Assembly: GCA_022561755.1 (NCBI GenBank)
Contig: JADFQN010000002.1
Span: 1 to 57,751 of the forward strand
Source of the DNA: Bacteroidota bacterium
GTDB taxonomy: Bacteria > Bacteroidota > Rhodothermia > Rhodothermales > Rubricoccaceae
DNA length: 57,751 nucleotides
Direction of reading: 5' to 3'
This document shows, piece after piece, positions 1-8,105 of this stretch. A program made the position numbers and the translations under genes. The stretch's first letter is position 1, and each line of letters starts with the position of its first letter. Under the pieces are notes generated by a model. That model was not told the DNA's origin. It saw only the letters and a list, made by a program, of their open reading frames with translations, and ran no database searches.

Positions 1-1709
1 GAACCCTCTCCATCCGCGATTACGCCCTGATTGAAGAGCTCGACGTCGAGTTCGAGAGTGGGCTGAACATTATCACGGGCGAGACGGGCGCGGGTAAAAG
101 CATCCTGATCGGGGCGCTGGGGCTGTTGTTGGGGGATCGCGCTTCCACGGAGGCCGTCCGAACCGGTGCGAAGAAAGCCGTGGTAGAGGGCCTCTTCGAC
201 AGCGCCGACGAAGGGCCGCTGCCTGAGTTGCTCCGCTCGTACGACATCGACCCCAATGAAAACGGTGTGCTGATTGTCCGGCGCGAGGTGTCCTCAAACC
301 ACAGCCGCGCGTTCATCAACGACACGCCGACGACCCTCGACGTGCTCCGCGAAGTGGCCGCCCACACCATCGACCTGCATGGCCGGCACGAGCACCAGTC
401 GCTGCTGCGGCCGGAGACCCACGTCGGGCTCCTCGACAACTTCGGCGGCCTCGGCGGCCTGGTAGAGACGTATCGAAAGCACTACCACGCCGTCGCCGAA
501 CTGCGCAAGGAACGCGACGAACTTGCCCTGCAGGAGGCGGATTTGCGGAAGCAGAAGGAGCTGGTCGAGTTCCAGATTGGGGAGATCGACCGCGCCGAAC
601 CGCGTTTGGGTGAGGAAGACGAATTGGAGGCTGAGCGGCGTATTCTGGAAAACGCCGAGCGGTTGTACGAGGCCACCGCGCAGCTATACGGGATGTTCGC
701 CGAAGGCGACGACGCGCTGTATGACCGCCTGGTGATCGTCCGCAACCAGTTGCAGGATCTCGCCCGCATCGACGCCACGTTCGAGGAAACGATGGGCGAG
801 GTGCGCTCGGCGGAGATCGCCATGAAAGAAGCCATGCAGTTCGTGCAAGACTACAATTCCCGGATCGAGTTCAACCCCGAGCGGCTGGACGAAGTCCGCG
901 AGAGGTTGGGGGAGTTGTATTTTCTTGCCCACAAGTACGGCGGCACCGTCGAGGCCGTGCTGATCCATCGCGAGGAGATCGGCAAGACCTACGCGTTGGC
1001 GGCAAACTTCGAGAGCGCGATCACGCGCCTGGACGAGCAGATTTCCGAAACTCAGGAGAAGCTCTCGCAGGTAGCCTACCGGCTTTCGCAGAAACGCCAC
1101 GAGGTGGCCGAGCGCATCGAAGGGATGATTGGCATCGAACTCGCAACGCTCGGTATGCCGCACGCGCAGTTCGTCGTGCAGTTCGAGCTTCAGGAGGATG
1201 CCGACGGCTGGGTGGCCTTCCCGGAAGGCACGCGGGTCGTGGCGCACGCCTCCGGCGCCGATGTTGTGGAGTTCTACATTTCGGCCAACCTCGGCGAGGA
1301 GCCGAAGCCGCTCGCCAGGGTGGCCTCGGGCGGCGAGATCAGCCGCATCATGCTCGGCCTCAAGGCCATCCTCGCCAAAAGCGAGCGCCTGCCGATCCTC
1401 GTCTTCGATGAGATCGACGCGGGCATCTCGGGCGCCATCGCCCGCCGCGCCGGCGAGACCATGCACCGGCTCGCGCAGTTCCACCAGATCATCGCCATCA
1501 CGCACCTGCCGCAGATCGCTTCGCTCGGCGACACCCACTTTGTGGTGGAAAAGACCGTCGAGGGCGACCGCACGAAGACGCACATCCGCCGTCTCTCGGA
1601 GACAGAGCGCGCCGATCAGATCGCCCGGCTCCTCAGCGGCGACGGGGTTAGCGAGGCTGCGTTGGAGAGTGCCAGGGAGTTGATTGGGAGTAGCCGGAAC
1701 GAGGCGTGA
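1..1709 (+). CDS. recN: DNA repair protein RecN, 5' end outside window
   Basis: RecN is an SMC-like ATPase that acts on DNA double-strand breaks and promotes recombination with RecA. The frame is open from base 3, so the first few codons lie outside the window; the visible part is about 568 residues, close to full family length. The Walker A motif GETGAGKS is encoded near 80-103. The middle is charged and coiled-coil-like. The C-terminal half has the ABC signature region (VASGGEISRIMLGL), then Walker B (LPILVFDEIDAGISG) and the H-loop segment (IIAITHLPQIA). No upstream neighbour is visible. The next gene starts 40 bp downstream and is unrelated. Confidence 0.97.
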   Translation, partial: TLSIRDYALIEELDVEFESGLNIITGETGAGKSILIGALGLLLGDRASTEAVRTGAKKAVVEGLFDSADEGPLPELLRSYDIDPNENGVLIVRREVSSNHSRAFINDTPTTLDVLREVAAHTIDLHGRHEHQSLLRPETHVGLLDNFGGLGGLVETYRKHYHAVAELRKERDELALQEADLRKQKELVEFQIGEIDRAEPRLGEEDELEAERRILENAERLYEATAQLYGMFAEGDDALYDRLVIVRNQLQDLARIDATFEETMGEVRSAEIAMKEAMQFVQDYNSRIEFNPERLDEVRERLGELYFLAHKYGGTVEAVLIHREEIGKTYALAANFESAITRLDEQISETQEKLSQVAYRLSQKRHEVAERIEGMIGIELATLGMPHAQFVVQFELQEDADGWVAFPEGTRVVAHASGADVVEFYISANLGEEPKPLARVASGGEISRIMLGLKAILAKSERLPILVFDEIDAGISGAIARRAGETMHRLAQFHQIIAITHLPQIASLGDTHFVVEKTVEGDRTKTHIRRLSETERADQIARLLSGDGVSEAALESARELIGSSRNEA

Positions 1710-1749
1710 GGTTGCGCGTGCCAGAGACATCCGAACTAACAAAACCGGA

Positions 1750-1971
1750 ATGAGCACGCACGAGATCCAAGCTAGAGCGCTGCAGATGCCACTCCACGAG
1801 CGCGCCCGTCTAGCCCAACTCCTCCTTGCCAGCCTCGACGAAGAGGACGAGATTGAGTGGGCGTGGGCCGAGGAGGCGTAGAAAAGGTTAGAGGATCTCG
1901 ATTCCGGCCGAGTCCAGCCCATTCCCGCCGAGAAGGTGTTTGCTGATCTACGCGCGCAGTTGCGGAAGTGA
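1750..1971 (+). pseudogene. Addiction-module antitoxin component, interrupted by a stop codon
   Basis: This looks like the small antitoxin of a RelE/ParE-type toxin-antitoxin pair, in the family often named putative addiction module component. The first 43 codons give the family-like segment LPLHERARLAQLLLASLDEE (here MPLHERARLAQLL...). A TAG at 1879-1881 then interrupts the frame. The same frame continues after it with KRLEDLDSGRVQPIPAEKVF to a TGA at 1969-1971, which is the usual tail of this family. The nonsense codon is therefore likely a mutation within a once complete protein of about 73 residues. The toxin GTG overlaps the TGA. A truncated 43-residue product may still be made. Confidence 0.72.
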
Positions 1972-2268
1972 GCACACCGCGACTGGACTTTCTCGACGCG
2001 GGCCCGCGTGAAATTGTGGGACGCCGCGCTCTACTATGAGGAACGGGCTGTAGGGCTCGGTCAGGAGTTTTTCGAAGAAGTGGAGCGAGCGCTTGCTTTT
2101 GCTGTGCAGAACCCTGAGCTGGGAACACGTAGCACAGCGAGTACTCGTCGAGTCCTCATCAACCGCTTTCCGTACTCGGTGATTTACCGTGCCCTTGAAA
2201 ACGAATTTCTGGTCGTCGCCATCGCGCACCAACGCCGCCGGCCGGGCTACTGGCGGACTCGCACGTGA
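1968..2268 (+). pseudogene. RelE/ParE-type toxin, frameshifted near its 5' end
   Basis: This is the partner toxin of the preceding antitoxin; the family consists of small ribonucleases or gyrase poisons. A GTG at 1968 overlaps the antitoxin stop codon, as is typical of such pairs, and reads VSTPRLDFLDAGPREIV. After codon 17 the homologous sequence (DAALYYEERA...) continues in the next frame. One extra G in the GGG run at 2018-2020 would explain this. The downstream frame stays open to 2268 and ends in the usual core, including RRVLINRFPYSVIYR and VVAIAHQRRRPGYW. An internal GTG at 2008 could start an N-terminally shortened product. A sequencing error cannot be excluded. Confidence 0.72.
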
Positions 2269-2293
2269 ACGAAGTGCGGCGGTATTATTCGGA

Positions 2294-2512
2294 ATGAGAT
2301 GCGCCCTTCCGGTACTGCTTGTTCTGCTGGCGAGTGGTTGCAACACGCCGTCAAGCTTCACCGAGGCCGGCCAGCAGCGCGTCACCGCCGAGGTCGATTC
2401 CATGCTGCACGCCTACCTCGATGCCATGCGCGAAGGCGGTCTGGAGGCTGAATTCGACCATTTTGACAGTACAATTGCTTTTTGGGGACACTGCTGCAAT
2501 TATGACTCGTGA
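2294..2512 (+). pseudogene. Truncated duplicate of the downstream lipoprotein gene
   Basis: The 72 codons encode a lipoprotein signal (LLVLLASGC, lipobox cysteine at residue 16) followed by a segment nearly identical to the next gene, including QQRVTAEVDSMLHAYLDAMR. Similarity fades after about residue 58. The frame ends in TGA exactly where the intact copy at 2650 has TGG (tryptophan). Beyond the stop no homology to the rest of the gene is visible. It is best read as a 5' fragment of a tandem duplicate, left upstream of the intact gene. A short secreted peptide could still be made from it. Confidence 0.75.
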
Positions 2513-2551
2513 CGTCTTACCCAATAAACTGGATAGAAGAGTCGTGTATGT

Positions 2552-2577
2552 CACCGGGCCGACTGCTCGGCCCGGTG
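2552..2577. other. Perfect 11-bp inverted repeat
   Basis: CACCGGGCCGA, four loop bases, then TCGGCCCGGTG form a perfect GC-rich stem. No run of T follows on either strand, so it does not look like a standard intrinsic terminator. It lies in the 137 bp between the truncated and the intact lipoprotein copies. It could be a transcript-stabilising hairpin or part of the sequence that separated the two copies. Confidence 0.6.
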
Positions 2578-2649
2578 AAGCGAAGCGTCCTTTGGCCTCT
2601 GTGGCGAGTGCAGTGAAGTTGATTTCGGGGCAATAGCGTATCATTCGCC

Positions 2650-3135
2650 ATGAGACACGCTCTTGCAACATTGCTTCTTCTGATCGCGGCCGGTTGCAGT
2701 ACGCCGGACGCATTCACCGAAACCGACCAGCAGCGCGTCACCGCCGAGGTCGATTCCATGCTCCACGCCTACCTCGATGCCATGCGTGAGGGCGGCTTGG
2801 AGGCCGAGTTCGCCTACCTCGACAGCACGGACGCCTTTTTCTGGGTGCCGCCGGGGTACGATTCCTGGATCTCGTTCGACTCGGTAGCGGCGGTTCTTCG
2901 GGCGATGGCCCCTACACTCCGCTCCATGGACTATCGCTGGCAATCGCTTCGCATCGATCCGATTTCAGATGACCGAGCGATATATACGGGCACGCTGTCT
3001 GGTGCAGTGACAGATACGTCCGGGCAGGTAACGAACCTCTCGATCATAGAAACGGGCACAGTCATTCGCCGCGAGGACGGCTGGAAGCTGCTCAACGGGC
3101 AGTCGGCGGTGTTGCCGGTGGAGGAGTCAGGTTAA
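2650..3135 (+). CDS. Secreted lipoprotein with a SnoaL/DUF4440-like fold
   Basis: The 161-residue product starts with a lipoprotein signal peptide whose lipobox is IAAGC (cysteine 16), so it is probably anchored in a membrane facing the periplasm. The remainder resembles NTF2-like proteins of the DUF4440/SnoaL group: an N-terminal helix with a repeated xxYLDAMREGGLEAEF pattern, then the tryptophan-rich segment FFWVPPGYDSW, and a C-terminal strand ending RREDGWKLLNGQS. No catalytic role can be assigned. Its 5' third is duplicated upstream at 2294. The fold assignment is inferred from sequence pattern only. Confidence 0.75.
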   Translation: MRHALATLLLLIAAGCSTPDAFTETDQQRVTAEVDSMLHAYLDAMREGGLEAEFAYLDSTDAFFWVPPGYDSWISFDSVAAVLRAMAPTLRSMDYRWQSLRIDPISDDRAIYTGTLSGAVTDTSGQVTNLSIIETGTVIRREDGWKLLNGQSAVLPVEESG

Positions 3136-3164
3136 TGTTAGCCTAATCAAAAGGGAAAGGGTCC

Positions 3165-4004
3165 ATGCGCATCGCCCTCGTCCAACAGATTGCCACAGAA
3201 GATCTCCAAGCGAACCGCAAAAGGGGGCTGGAGGCCGTCCGCAATGCCGCCGAGAACGGTGCGGACGTGGTTTGCTTTGCTGAGCTAGCCTTCGAACCCT
3301 TTTATCCGCAGCACCACGCTACGCCGGAAGCGCTCGCCAAGGCGGAGCCGATCCCCGGCCCAACTACCGACGCCTTCTCGGCGCTGGCAAAGGAGTTGGG
3401 CATCGTCATCGTCCTGAATCTGTTCGAGCGGGCGGGAGAAAAAACCTTCGATACCTCGCCCGTCATCGATGCGGACGGCACGTTGGTAGGGATCACACGG
3501 ATGGTCCACATCACCGACTACGAGGGTTTTCACGAAGCGGGCTACTACGCGCCCGGCGACAAAGGCGCGCCGGTCTACGAGACTTCCGCAGGCAATATTG
3601 GCGTGGCCATCTGCTACGACCGGCATTTCCCCGAGTATATGCGAGCTCTTGCGCTGGCAGGGGCGGAGGTGATCGTTGTGCCGCAAGCGGGAACGGTCGG
3701 GGAGTGGCCTGATGGACTCTACGAAGCCGAACTGCGTGTTGCAGCATTTCAGAACGGCGTGTTCACCGCACTCTGCAACCGGGTGGGTACGGAAGAGCGG
3801 CTGACGTTCTCGGGCGAATCGTTCGTGTGCAACCCGAGCGGTGATGTGATCGCTCGTGCGGGGACGGGCACCGAGGAAGTCCTGTACGCCGATCTGGATC
3901 TCTCTGAGGTCGAGCACTCGCACGCGAAGCGTCTTTTTCTCCGCGACCGGCGGCCCGAGTTGTACGCGGATTGGCTGGGACGGCCTTCCCCTGTGACCGA
4001 CTGA
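3165..4004 (+). CDS. Carbon-nitrogen hydrolase (nitrilase superfamily), atypical catalytic triad
   Basis: The 279-residue protein has the length and order of N-carbamoylputrescine amidase or beta-ureidopropionase-like enzymes, which hydrolyse C-N bonds of amides or carbamoyl compounds in the cytoplasm. The catalytic glutamate is E40 (CFAEL) and the nucleophile is C150 (VAICYDRHFPEYMR). Between them the family normally has lysine in a segment such as YRKMHI; here the segment is TRMVHITDYEG, with no lysine at that place. A purine-rich stretch (AAAGGGAAAGGG) precedes the ATG. The exact substrate is unknown, and an acyltransferase or non-hydrolytic role is possible given the missing lysine. Confidence 0.85.
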   Translation: MRIALVQQIATEDLQANRKRGLEAVRNAAENGADVVCFAELAFEPFYPQHHATPEALAKAEPIPGPTTDAFSALAKELGIVIVLNLFERAGEKTFDTSPVIDADGTLVGITRMVHITDYEGFHEAGYYAPGDKGAPVYETSAGNIGVAICYDRHFPEYMRALALAGAEVIVVPQAGTVGEWPDGLYEAELRVAAFQNGVFTALCNRVGTEERLTFSGESFVCNPSGDVIARAGTGTEEVLYADLDLSEVEHSHAKRLFLRDRRPELYADWLGRPSPVTD

Positions 4005-4057
4005 ACGATTTGTCGTATCGTCAAACGTCACGCATCCCGAAACACGAGTACCGACCC

Positions 4058-4386
4058 ATGGCCTACGACGAAGGATTGCCCTGCGCATCCGCGAAACCCT
4101 TTCCGGCCGCGACGACGTGGTCGAGAAGAAGATGTTTGGCGGCCTGTGTTTCATGGTGCGAGGACACATGGCGTGCGGCATCGTGAGGGACGAGATCATG
4201 GTCCGCGTGGGCAAGGAGAGGTATGAAGATGCGCTTGCGCAGCCTCACGCGCGCCAGATGGACTTCACAGGCCGTGCCCTGAAGGGGATGGTCTACGTGA
4301 GCCCTAAAGGGGTTGAGTCCGATGCTGACCTGGCGGCCCGGGTCGGGCGGGGGGCGGCGAACGCCGAGTCGCTTCCGCCGAAGTAG
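4058..4386 (+). pseudogene. TfoX N-terminal-domain protein, frameshifted
   Basis: The ATG at 4058 starts MAYDEGL, the usual start of small stand-alone TfoX N-terminal-domain proteins. After codon 7 the homology moves to another frame and continues to 4386 with VVEKKMFGGLCFMVRGHMAC. Restoring one base between 4078 and 4079 would give the expected reading (…EGL-ALRIRETLSGRDDVVEKK). The rest of the domain is intact and ends in a short charged tail. Function of this family outside competence regulators is poorly known. The frameshift may be real decay or a sequence error; an internal start (4117) would give only the last 89 residues. Confidence 0.7.
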
Positions 4387-4610
4387 TTCATCAACCGGGC
4401 GGCAATGGTGATTGCGCGGCCGGCGAAGAAGTTGCTTGCCGCGTTACCACCCATCCATCGGAATAGCATTCGATGTCGTGAACGTTATCGTTGTATCGGA
4501 GAGGTTGGGTTGGAGGCCCCTGGAGCCGTCTGACTGCGCCGTCGCGAGGCCGTGCGCGGAACACCTAGCAACGCTTTCGTTAACATCCAAACCCGTCGCA
4601 TCCTGCCCCG

Positions 4611-6896
4611 ATGATTCAGGCTTCCACTTATCTCAACAACCAACTTCGCGACCTCCGCGTGCATTCGGAGTACGAGGGGCGGCTAAACGTGCTCATCGAG
4701 CATTGCCGGCAGAATCTGCCCAAGGTCGACGAAGAGCGCATTCGGCGTGCGTTTCAGGTGGCGTACTGGGCGCATCGGGATGACCGGCGGGCCACCGGCG
4801 AGCTCTACATTTCGCACCCGCTGGAAGTAGCCATCATCGCCGCACGCGACATCCGATTCGACGATACGACCGTCGTGGCGGCGCTTCTACATGATACGGT
4901 GGAGGACACGGACCTCTCACTCGACCTCATCGAATCCGAGTTCGGGCCGGAGGTGGCCAACATCACCGACGGCGTCACGAAGATTGACCAAGTCTTTTCG
5001 AGCAGGGCGCTGGGGCGTGCGGAAAACGTGCGGAAGCTGATGCTGAGCATGGCGAGTGACATCCGCGTGATCCTCGTCAAGTTTGCAGACCGCCTCCACA
5101 ATATGCGGACGTTGGGCTCGCTCCCGCACGACCGACAGCTCAAAAAAGCAGCCGAGACCCTCGATCTCTTCGCCCCGCTGGCGCATCGGTTTGGCCTCCA
5201 CGAGGTGAAGAGCGAGCTGGAAGACCTGAGCCTGAAATACATGGAGCCCGAGGCCTACAAGGCCATCGCCGACGGGCTGAAGACCAAGCGGCGGCAGCGC
5301 GAGCGATTCATCGAGGGCTTCATTAACCCGATCCGAAGGGACCTGGAGGAGGCAGGATTTGAGTTTGAGATATACGGACGCCCGAAGAGTATCTACTCCA
5401 TCTACCGCAAGATGCGGAAGCAGGAGAAAGAACTGGACCAGATTTATGACCTGTTCGCCATTCGTGTCATCCTGCATAGCGAAGGCAAGAAGGGCAGGGA
5501 GGACTGCTGGCGTGTCTACTCCCTCCTGACGGACCTGTACCAGCCGTTGCCGGAGCGCTTCCGGGACTTTATCTCGGTTGCCAAATCGAACGGCTACCAG
5601 AGCCTGCACACGACCGTAATTGGCTCGGAAGGCAAGCCAGTGGAGATCCAGATCCGCACGGCAGAGATGCATGAGATTGCCGAGCGTGGCGTAGCGGCGC
5701 ACTGGAAGTACAAAGACGAAGCCGGCGGTCCTTCCGGTGATGGTGCGCCGGTGGCAGATACGTCTGGCCGAGATGCGCGCGTCGATGCGATGTACGAGTG
5801 GGTACGCGACCTTCTCGAAAACCCGCGGACGGACGACGCCGACGAGTTTGTCAAAGAGTTTCATCTGAATCTCTACGACGAGGAGATTTACGTCTTCACG
5901 CCGCAAGGGGATTTGATGACCCTGCCGCATGGGGCTACACCGGTAGACTTCGCCTTTCAGATCCATACGCAGGTGGGGTTCAACTGCATTGGGGCGAAGG
6001 CAAACAACAAGATGGTTCCGTTGTCCTACGTGCTCACGTCGGGCGATCAGGTGGAGATTCTGACCTCCAAGAAACAGGCGCCGAATCCCGACTGGATCAA
6101 GTTTGTGGTGACGCCCAAGGCCCGAAGCCGCATCCGGCACTGGATCAATGAGAAGCGCCGGAAGGCGGTCGATGCGGGGCGAGAGACGCTGAAGCGGAAG
6201 ATGCGTCGGGCAAAAATTGAGGTGGATGAGCAACTCATCAACCGTGCGTCGTCGCGGCTCAAGTTTCCTACCAGCCAGCAGTTGTTCTTCGAGATCGGTT
6301 CTGGGCTGTACGATGCCGATGATTTCGTGAAGTTCATCAAGAAGGGAGCCGGGCGCGGCGCCCCCGAGGATGGGGAAACCGACGATTCGGCGGCGCGGCT
6401 GGAGATTGAACAGTTCGCCGCCGACGCGCAGGAGATCGGGAAAACAGCACTCATTATCGATGGCGAGCGGCATACCGACATGGCGGTGAAGTACGCGCCG
6501 TGCTGCAACCCCATTCCCGGCGACGACGTGTTCGGGTACGTCTCGAAAACCGGGGCGGTCAACATCCACCGCGTCACGTGCCGCAACGCGCCGAACCTCC
6601 TGCTCGACCACGCCGAGCGCATCATCCCGGTAGAATGGAGCCGCCAAAAAGACGTGCAGTTCGTGGCCGCGCTTCGTATCGTGGGCGAGGACCGTGTGGG
6701 CATCGTGAGCGACATCACGACGGTCATCTCAAAGAACCTCAAAACGAACATCCGTTCGATAACCGTAGAAAGCGAAGACGGCCTCTTTGAAGGAACAGTG
6801 GTGATCTTCGTGAGCGACCTCAAACAGCTTCGCCGGATCATGCAACGGCTGGCCAGGCTCGATGGGATATACGGGGTTTACCGGTTTGAAGAGTAA
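4611..6896 (+). CDS. rel: Bifunctional (p)ppGpp synthetase/hydrolase of the RelA/SpoT family
   Basis: The 761-residue cytoplasmic protein controls the stringent response by making and degrading (p)ppGpp. The N-terminal HD hydrolase domain has the metal ligands H69 (YISHP), H94-D95 (LLHDTVEDT) and D158 (FADRLHNMR), which suggests hydrolase activity. The synthetase domain follows (GRPKSIYSIYRKMRKQ, then FISVAKSNGYQSLHT and VEIQIRT). After this come a TGS domain (EEIYVFTPQGDLMTLPHGAT), a conserved-cysteine segment (YAPCCNPIPGD) and a C-terminal ACT domain. Full family length. It stands alone, with 224 bp upstream in which no other gene was seen. Confidence 0.97.
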   Translation: MIQASTYLNNQLRDLRVHSEYEGRLNVLIEHCRQNLPKVDEERIRRAFQVAYWAHRDDRRATGELYISHPLEVAIIAARDIRFDDTTVVAALLHDTVEDTDLSLDLIESEFGPEVANITDGVTKIDQVFSSRALGRAENVRKLMLSMASDIRVILVKFADRLHNMRTLGSLPHDRQLKKAAETLDLFAPLAHRFGLHEVKSELEDLSLKYMEPEAYKAIADGLKTKRRQRERFIEGFINPIRRDLEEAGFEFEIYGRPKSIYSIYRKMRKQEKELDQIYDLFAIRVILHSEGKKGREDCWRVYSLLTDLYQPLPERFRDFISVAKSNGYQSLHTTVIGSEGKPVEIQIRTAEMHEIAERGVAAHWKYKDEAGGPSGDGAPVADTSGRDARVDAMYEWVRDLLENPRTDDADEFVKEFHLNLYDEEIYVFTPQGDLMTLPHGATPVDFAFQIHTQVGFNCIGAKANNKMVPLSYVLTSGDQVEILTSKKQAPNPDWIKFVVTPKARSRIRHWINEKRRKAVDAGRETLKRKMRRAKIEVDEQLINRASSRLKFPTSQQLFFEIGSGLYDADDFVKFIKKGAGRGAPEDGETDDSAARLEIEQFAADAQEIGKTALIIDGERHTDMAVKYAPCCNPIPGDDVFGYVSKTGAVNIHRVTCRNAPNLLLDHAERIIPVEWSRQKDVQFVAALRIVGEDRVGIVSDITTVISKNLKTNIRSITVESEDGLFEGTVVIFVSDLKQLRRIMQRLARLDGIYGVYRFEE

Positions 6897-7117
6897 CCTC
6901 CGGACGACGCGGGACGTTTTGTATGAGTTAAGCGAGAAGGGAAAGTGAAGGAATGTTGCGGATACGCGGAACACGGCTCGGTACTGGGTCAAACTTCAAT
7001 AAAAGCTGACGCCTGCGTGTCTATCTTTGTATCCTGCCGCCGGCGACGCGAGGATGTTCGACTCATCGACTGAGGTCACGTCACCCGCTACTTCTCCCAT
7101 CACACCGAACCATAGCA

Positions 7118-7531
7118 ATGATGACCAAGCGCGTGCCTACACTGACAAAGAAGGATGTTGCCCGCCGTGTTGCCAAGCTTCGAGGCCGCCCCATTTACAA
7201 GAGCGAACCCTGGGTGAGCGCTGTAATTGATGCCATCCGCGAGTTGATGATTGAGGCCGACCCTGAGGTCCGTATCGAACTGCGCGACTTTGGTGTCTTC
7301 GAGGTTAAGAAGACGAAGGCCAAGCCCAAGGCGCGCAACCCCAAGACGAACGAGACGGTCTTCATCCCGAGCCGGCGCAAGACGCACTTCAAGCCGAGCA
7401 AGCTGATGAAGGAAGCGCTGCAAACGCCGCTCGCCGAGCTCGGCTACAGCATTCCCGAAGGCAGCGCCGACGCAAACTTCACCGCTGCCGAACTGGCGAC
7501 GCTCGTCAACAGCCGCGCCAACGGAAACTGA
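7118..7531 (+). CDS. HU/IHF-family histone-like DNA-binding protein
   Basis: HU-type proteins bind and bend DNA as dimers. The first ~90 residues carry the family core: LTKKDVARRVA, a strand region RIELRDFGVFEVKKTKAK, and the arm segment ARNPKTNETVFIPSRR with the conserved proline. The product is 137 residues, about 45 longer than standard HU, with a non-basic C-terminal tail (SIPEGSADANFTAAELATLV). Two adjacent ATGs (7118, 7121) are possible starts. About 95 bp upstream, TATCTTTG (7022-7029) matches the Bacteroidota -7 consensus TAnnTTTG, but no clear -33 element was found. A terminator hairpin follows. Confidence 0.92.
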   Translation: MMTKRVPTLTKKDVARRVAKLRGRPIYKSEPWVSAVIDAIRELMIEADPEVRIELRDFGVFEVKKTKAKPKARNPKTNETVFIPSRRKTHFKPSKLMKEALQTPLAELGYSIPEGSADANFTAAELATLVNSRANGN

Positions 7532-7567
7532 GCATCGACGGCCCCGTAAGGCCCTCGAGAAGTCTTC

Positions 7568-7597
7568 GAGGCCGGGTTGCATCCGCAGCCCGGCCTC
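7568..7597 (+). terminator. Hairpin terminator after the HU gene
   Basis: GAGGCCGGG and CCCGGCCTC form a perfect 9-bp stem with an 11-base loop, starting 37 bp after the HU stop codon. A short T-rich stretch (GTTGT) follows. It separates HU from ruvX, whose start is only 16 bp further on. Confidence 0.7.
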
Positions 7598-7612
7598 GTT
7601 GTATCTACAGGT

Positions 7613-8047
7613 ATGAACAAACAGCTCCTGCGAATAGCGGCCGTGGATTACGGCGCCAAGCGAGTAGGTCTGGCGATGACCGATCCGCTGCGAATGTTCG
7701 CGCGGCCCATTGGCGCCTTCTCACCCGACGGCGCGTTGACGCGCCTCGTAGAACTGCACGCTACGGAAGGCATCGAAACCATCGTAGTCGGCTGGCCGCT
7801 GATGGAGAGCGGGGAAGAGGGCAAGGCCACACGACGGGTTGAGCCCTACTTCGGGCGCTTGAAGAATACGCTACGCGACGTCAGTGTTGTCCGGCAAGAT
7901 GAACGCCATACCTCGCGCCGAGCCGCCGAGGCTCTTGTCGCCGCCGGCGTGAGGAAAAAGGCGCGCCGCAAGAAAGGCCGCCTCGACGCCGTCGCTGCCG
8001 TGCTTATTCTCCAAGACTATCTCGATGAAATGAAAAGTGAGAAGTGA
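7613..8047 (+). CDS. ruvX: RuvX/YqgF putative pre-16S rRNA nuclease, Holliday-junction-resolvase fold
   Basis: The 144-residue protein matches the YqgF/RuvX family, an RNase H-like nuclease that finishes the 5' end of 16S rRNA. Visible motifs are the N-terminal acidic strand AAVDYGAKRVGLAMTDP, the central IVVGWPLMESGEEG, the strand with glutamate VVRQDERHTS, and the C-terminal RLDAVAAVLILQDYL. The ATG at 7613 was chosen over the upstream in-frame ATG at 7577, which lies in the terminator hairpin. The stop codon lies inside the following repeat hairpin. Confidence 0.93.
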   Translation: MNKQLLRIAAVDYGAKRVGLAMTDPLRMFARPIGAFSPDGALTRLVELHATEGIETIVVGWPLMESGEEGKATRRVEPYFGRLKNTLRDVSVVRQDERHTSRRAAEALVAAGVRKKARRKKGRLDAVAAVLILQDYLDEMKSEK

Positions 8048-8089
8048 AAAGGTGTGATGTGGTCACCCTCCTTCGCCCTTTTCACTTCT
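8040..8089. repeat. Heptad-word hairpin (GAAAAGT / CTTTTCACT type)
   Basis: AGAAGTGAAAAGG (8040-8052) pairs perfectly with CCTTTTCACTTCT (8077-8089), a 13-bp stem with a 24-base loop. Each arm lies in a run of 7-nt words (GAAAAGT GAGAAGT GAAAAGG; CCTTTTC ACTTCTC CCTTTAC). It contains the ruvX stop codon and fills the ruvX-def gap. It could act as a terminator or an mRNA-stabilising structure, followed by CCCTTTTT. Confidence 0.85.
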
Positions 8090-8105
8090 CCCTTTACCCT
8101 TTTTC

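Noticed and set aside
684-1922. Long minus-strand open frame opposite recN
   Set aside because: It lies antisense to a clearly coding RecN, has an Arg-, Ala- and Leu-rich composition typical of high-GC shadow frames and no recognisable domain.
2552-2577. Intrinsic terminator
   Set aside because: The stem is perfect but no T-run follows on either strand.
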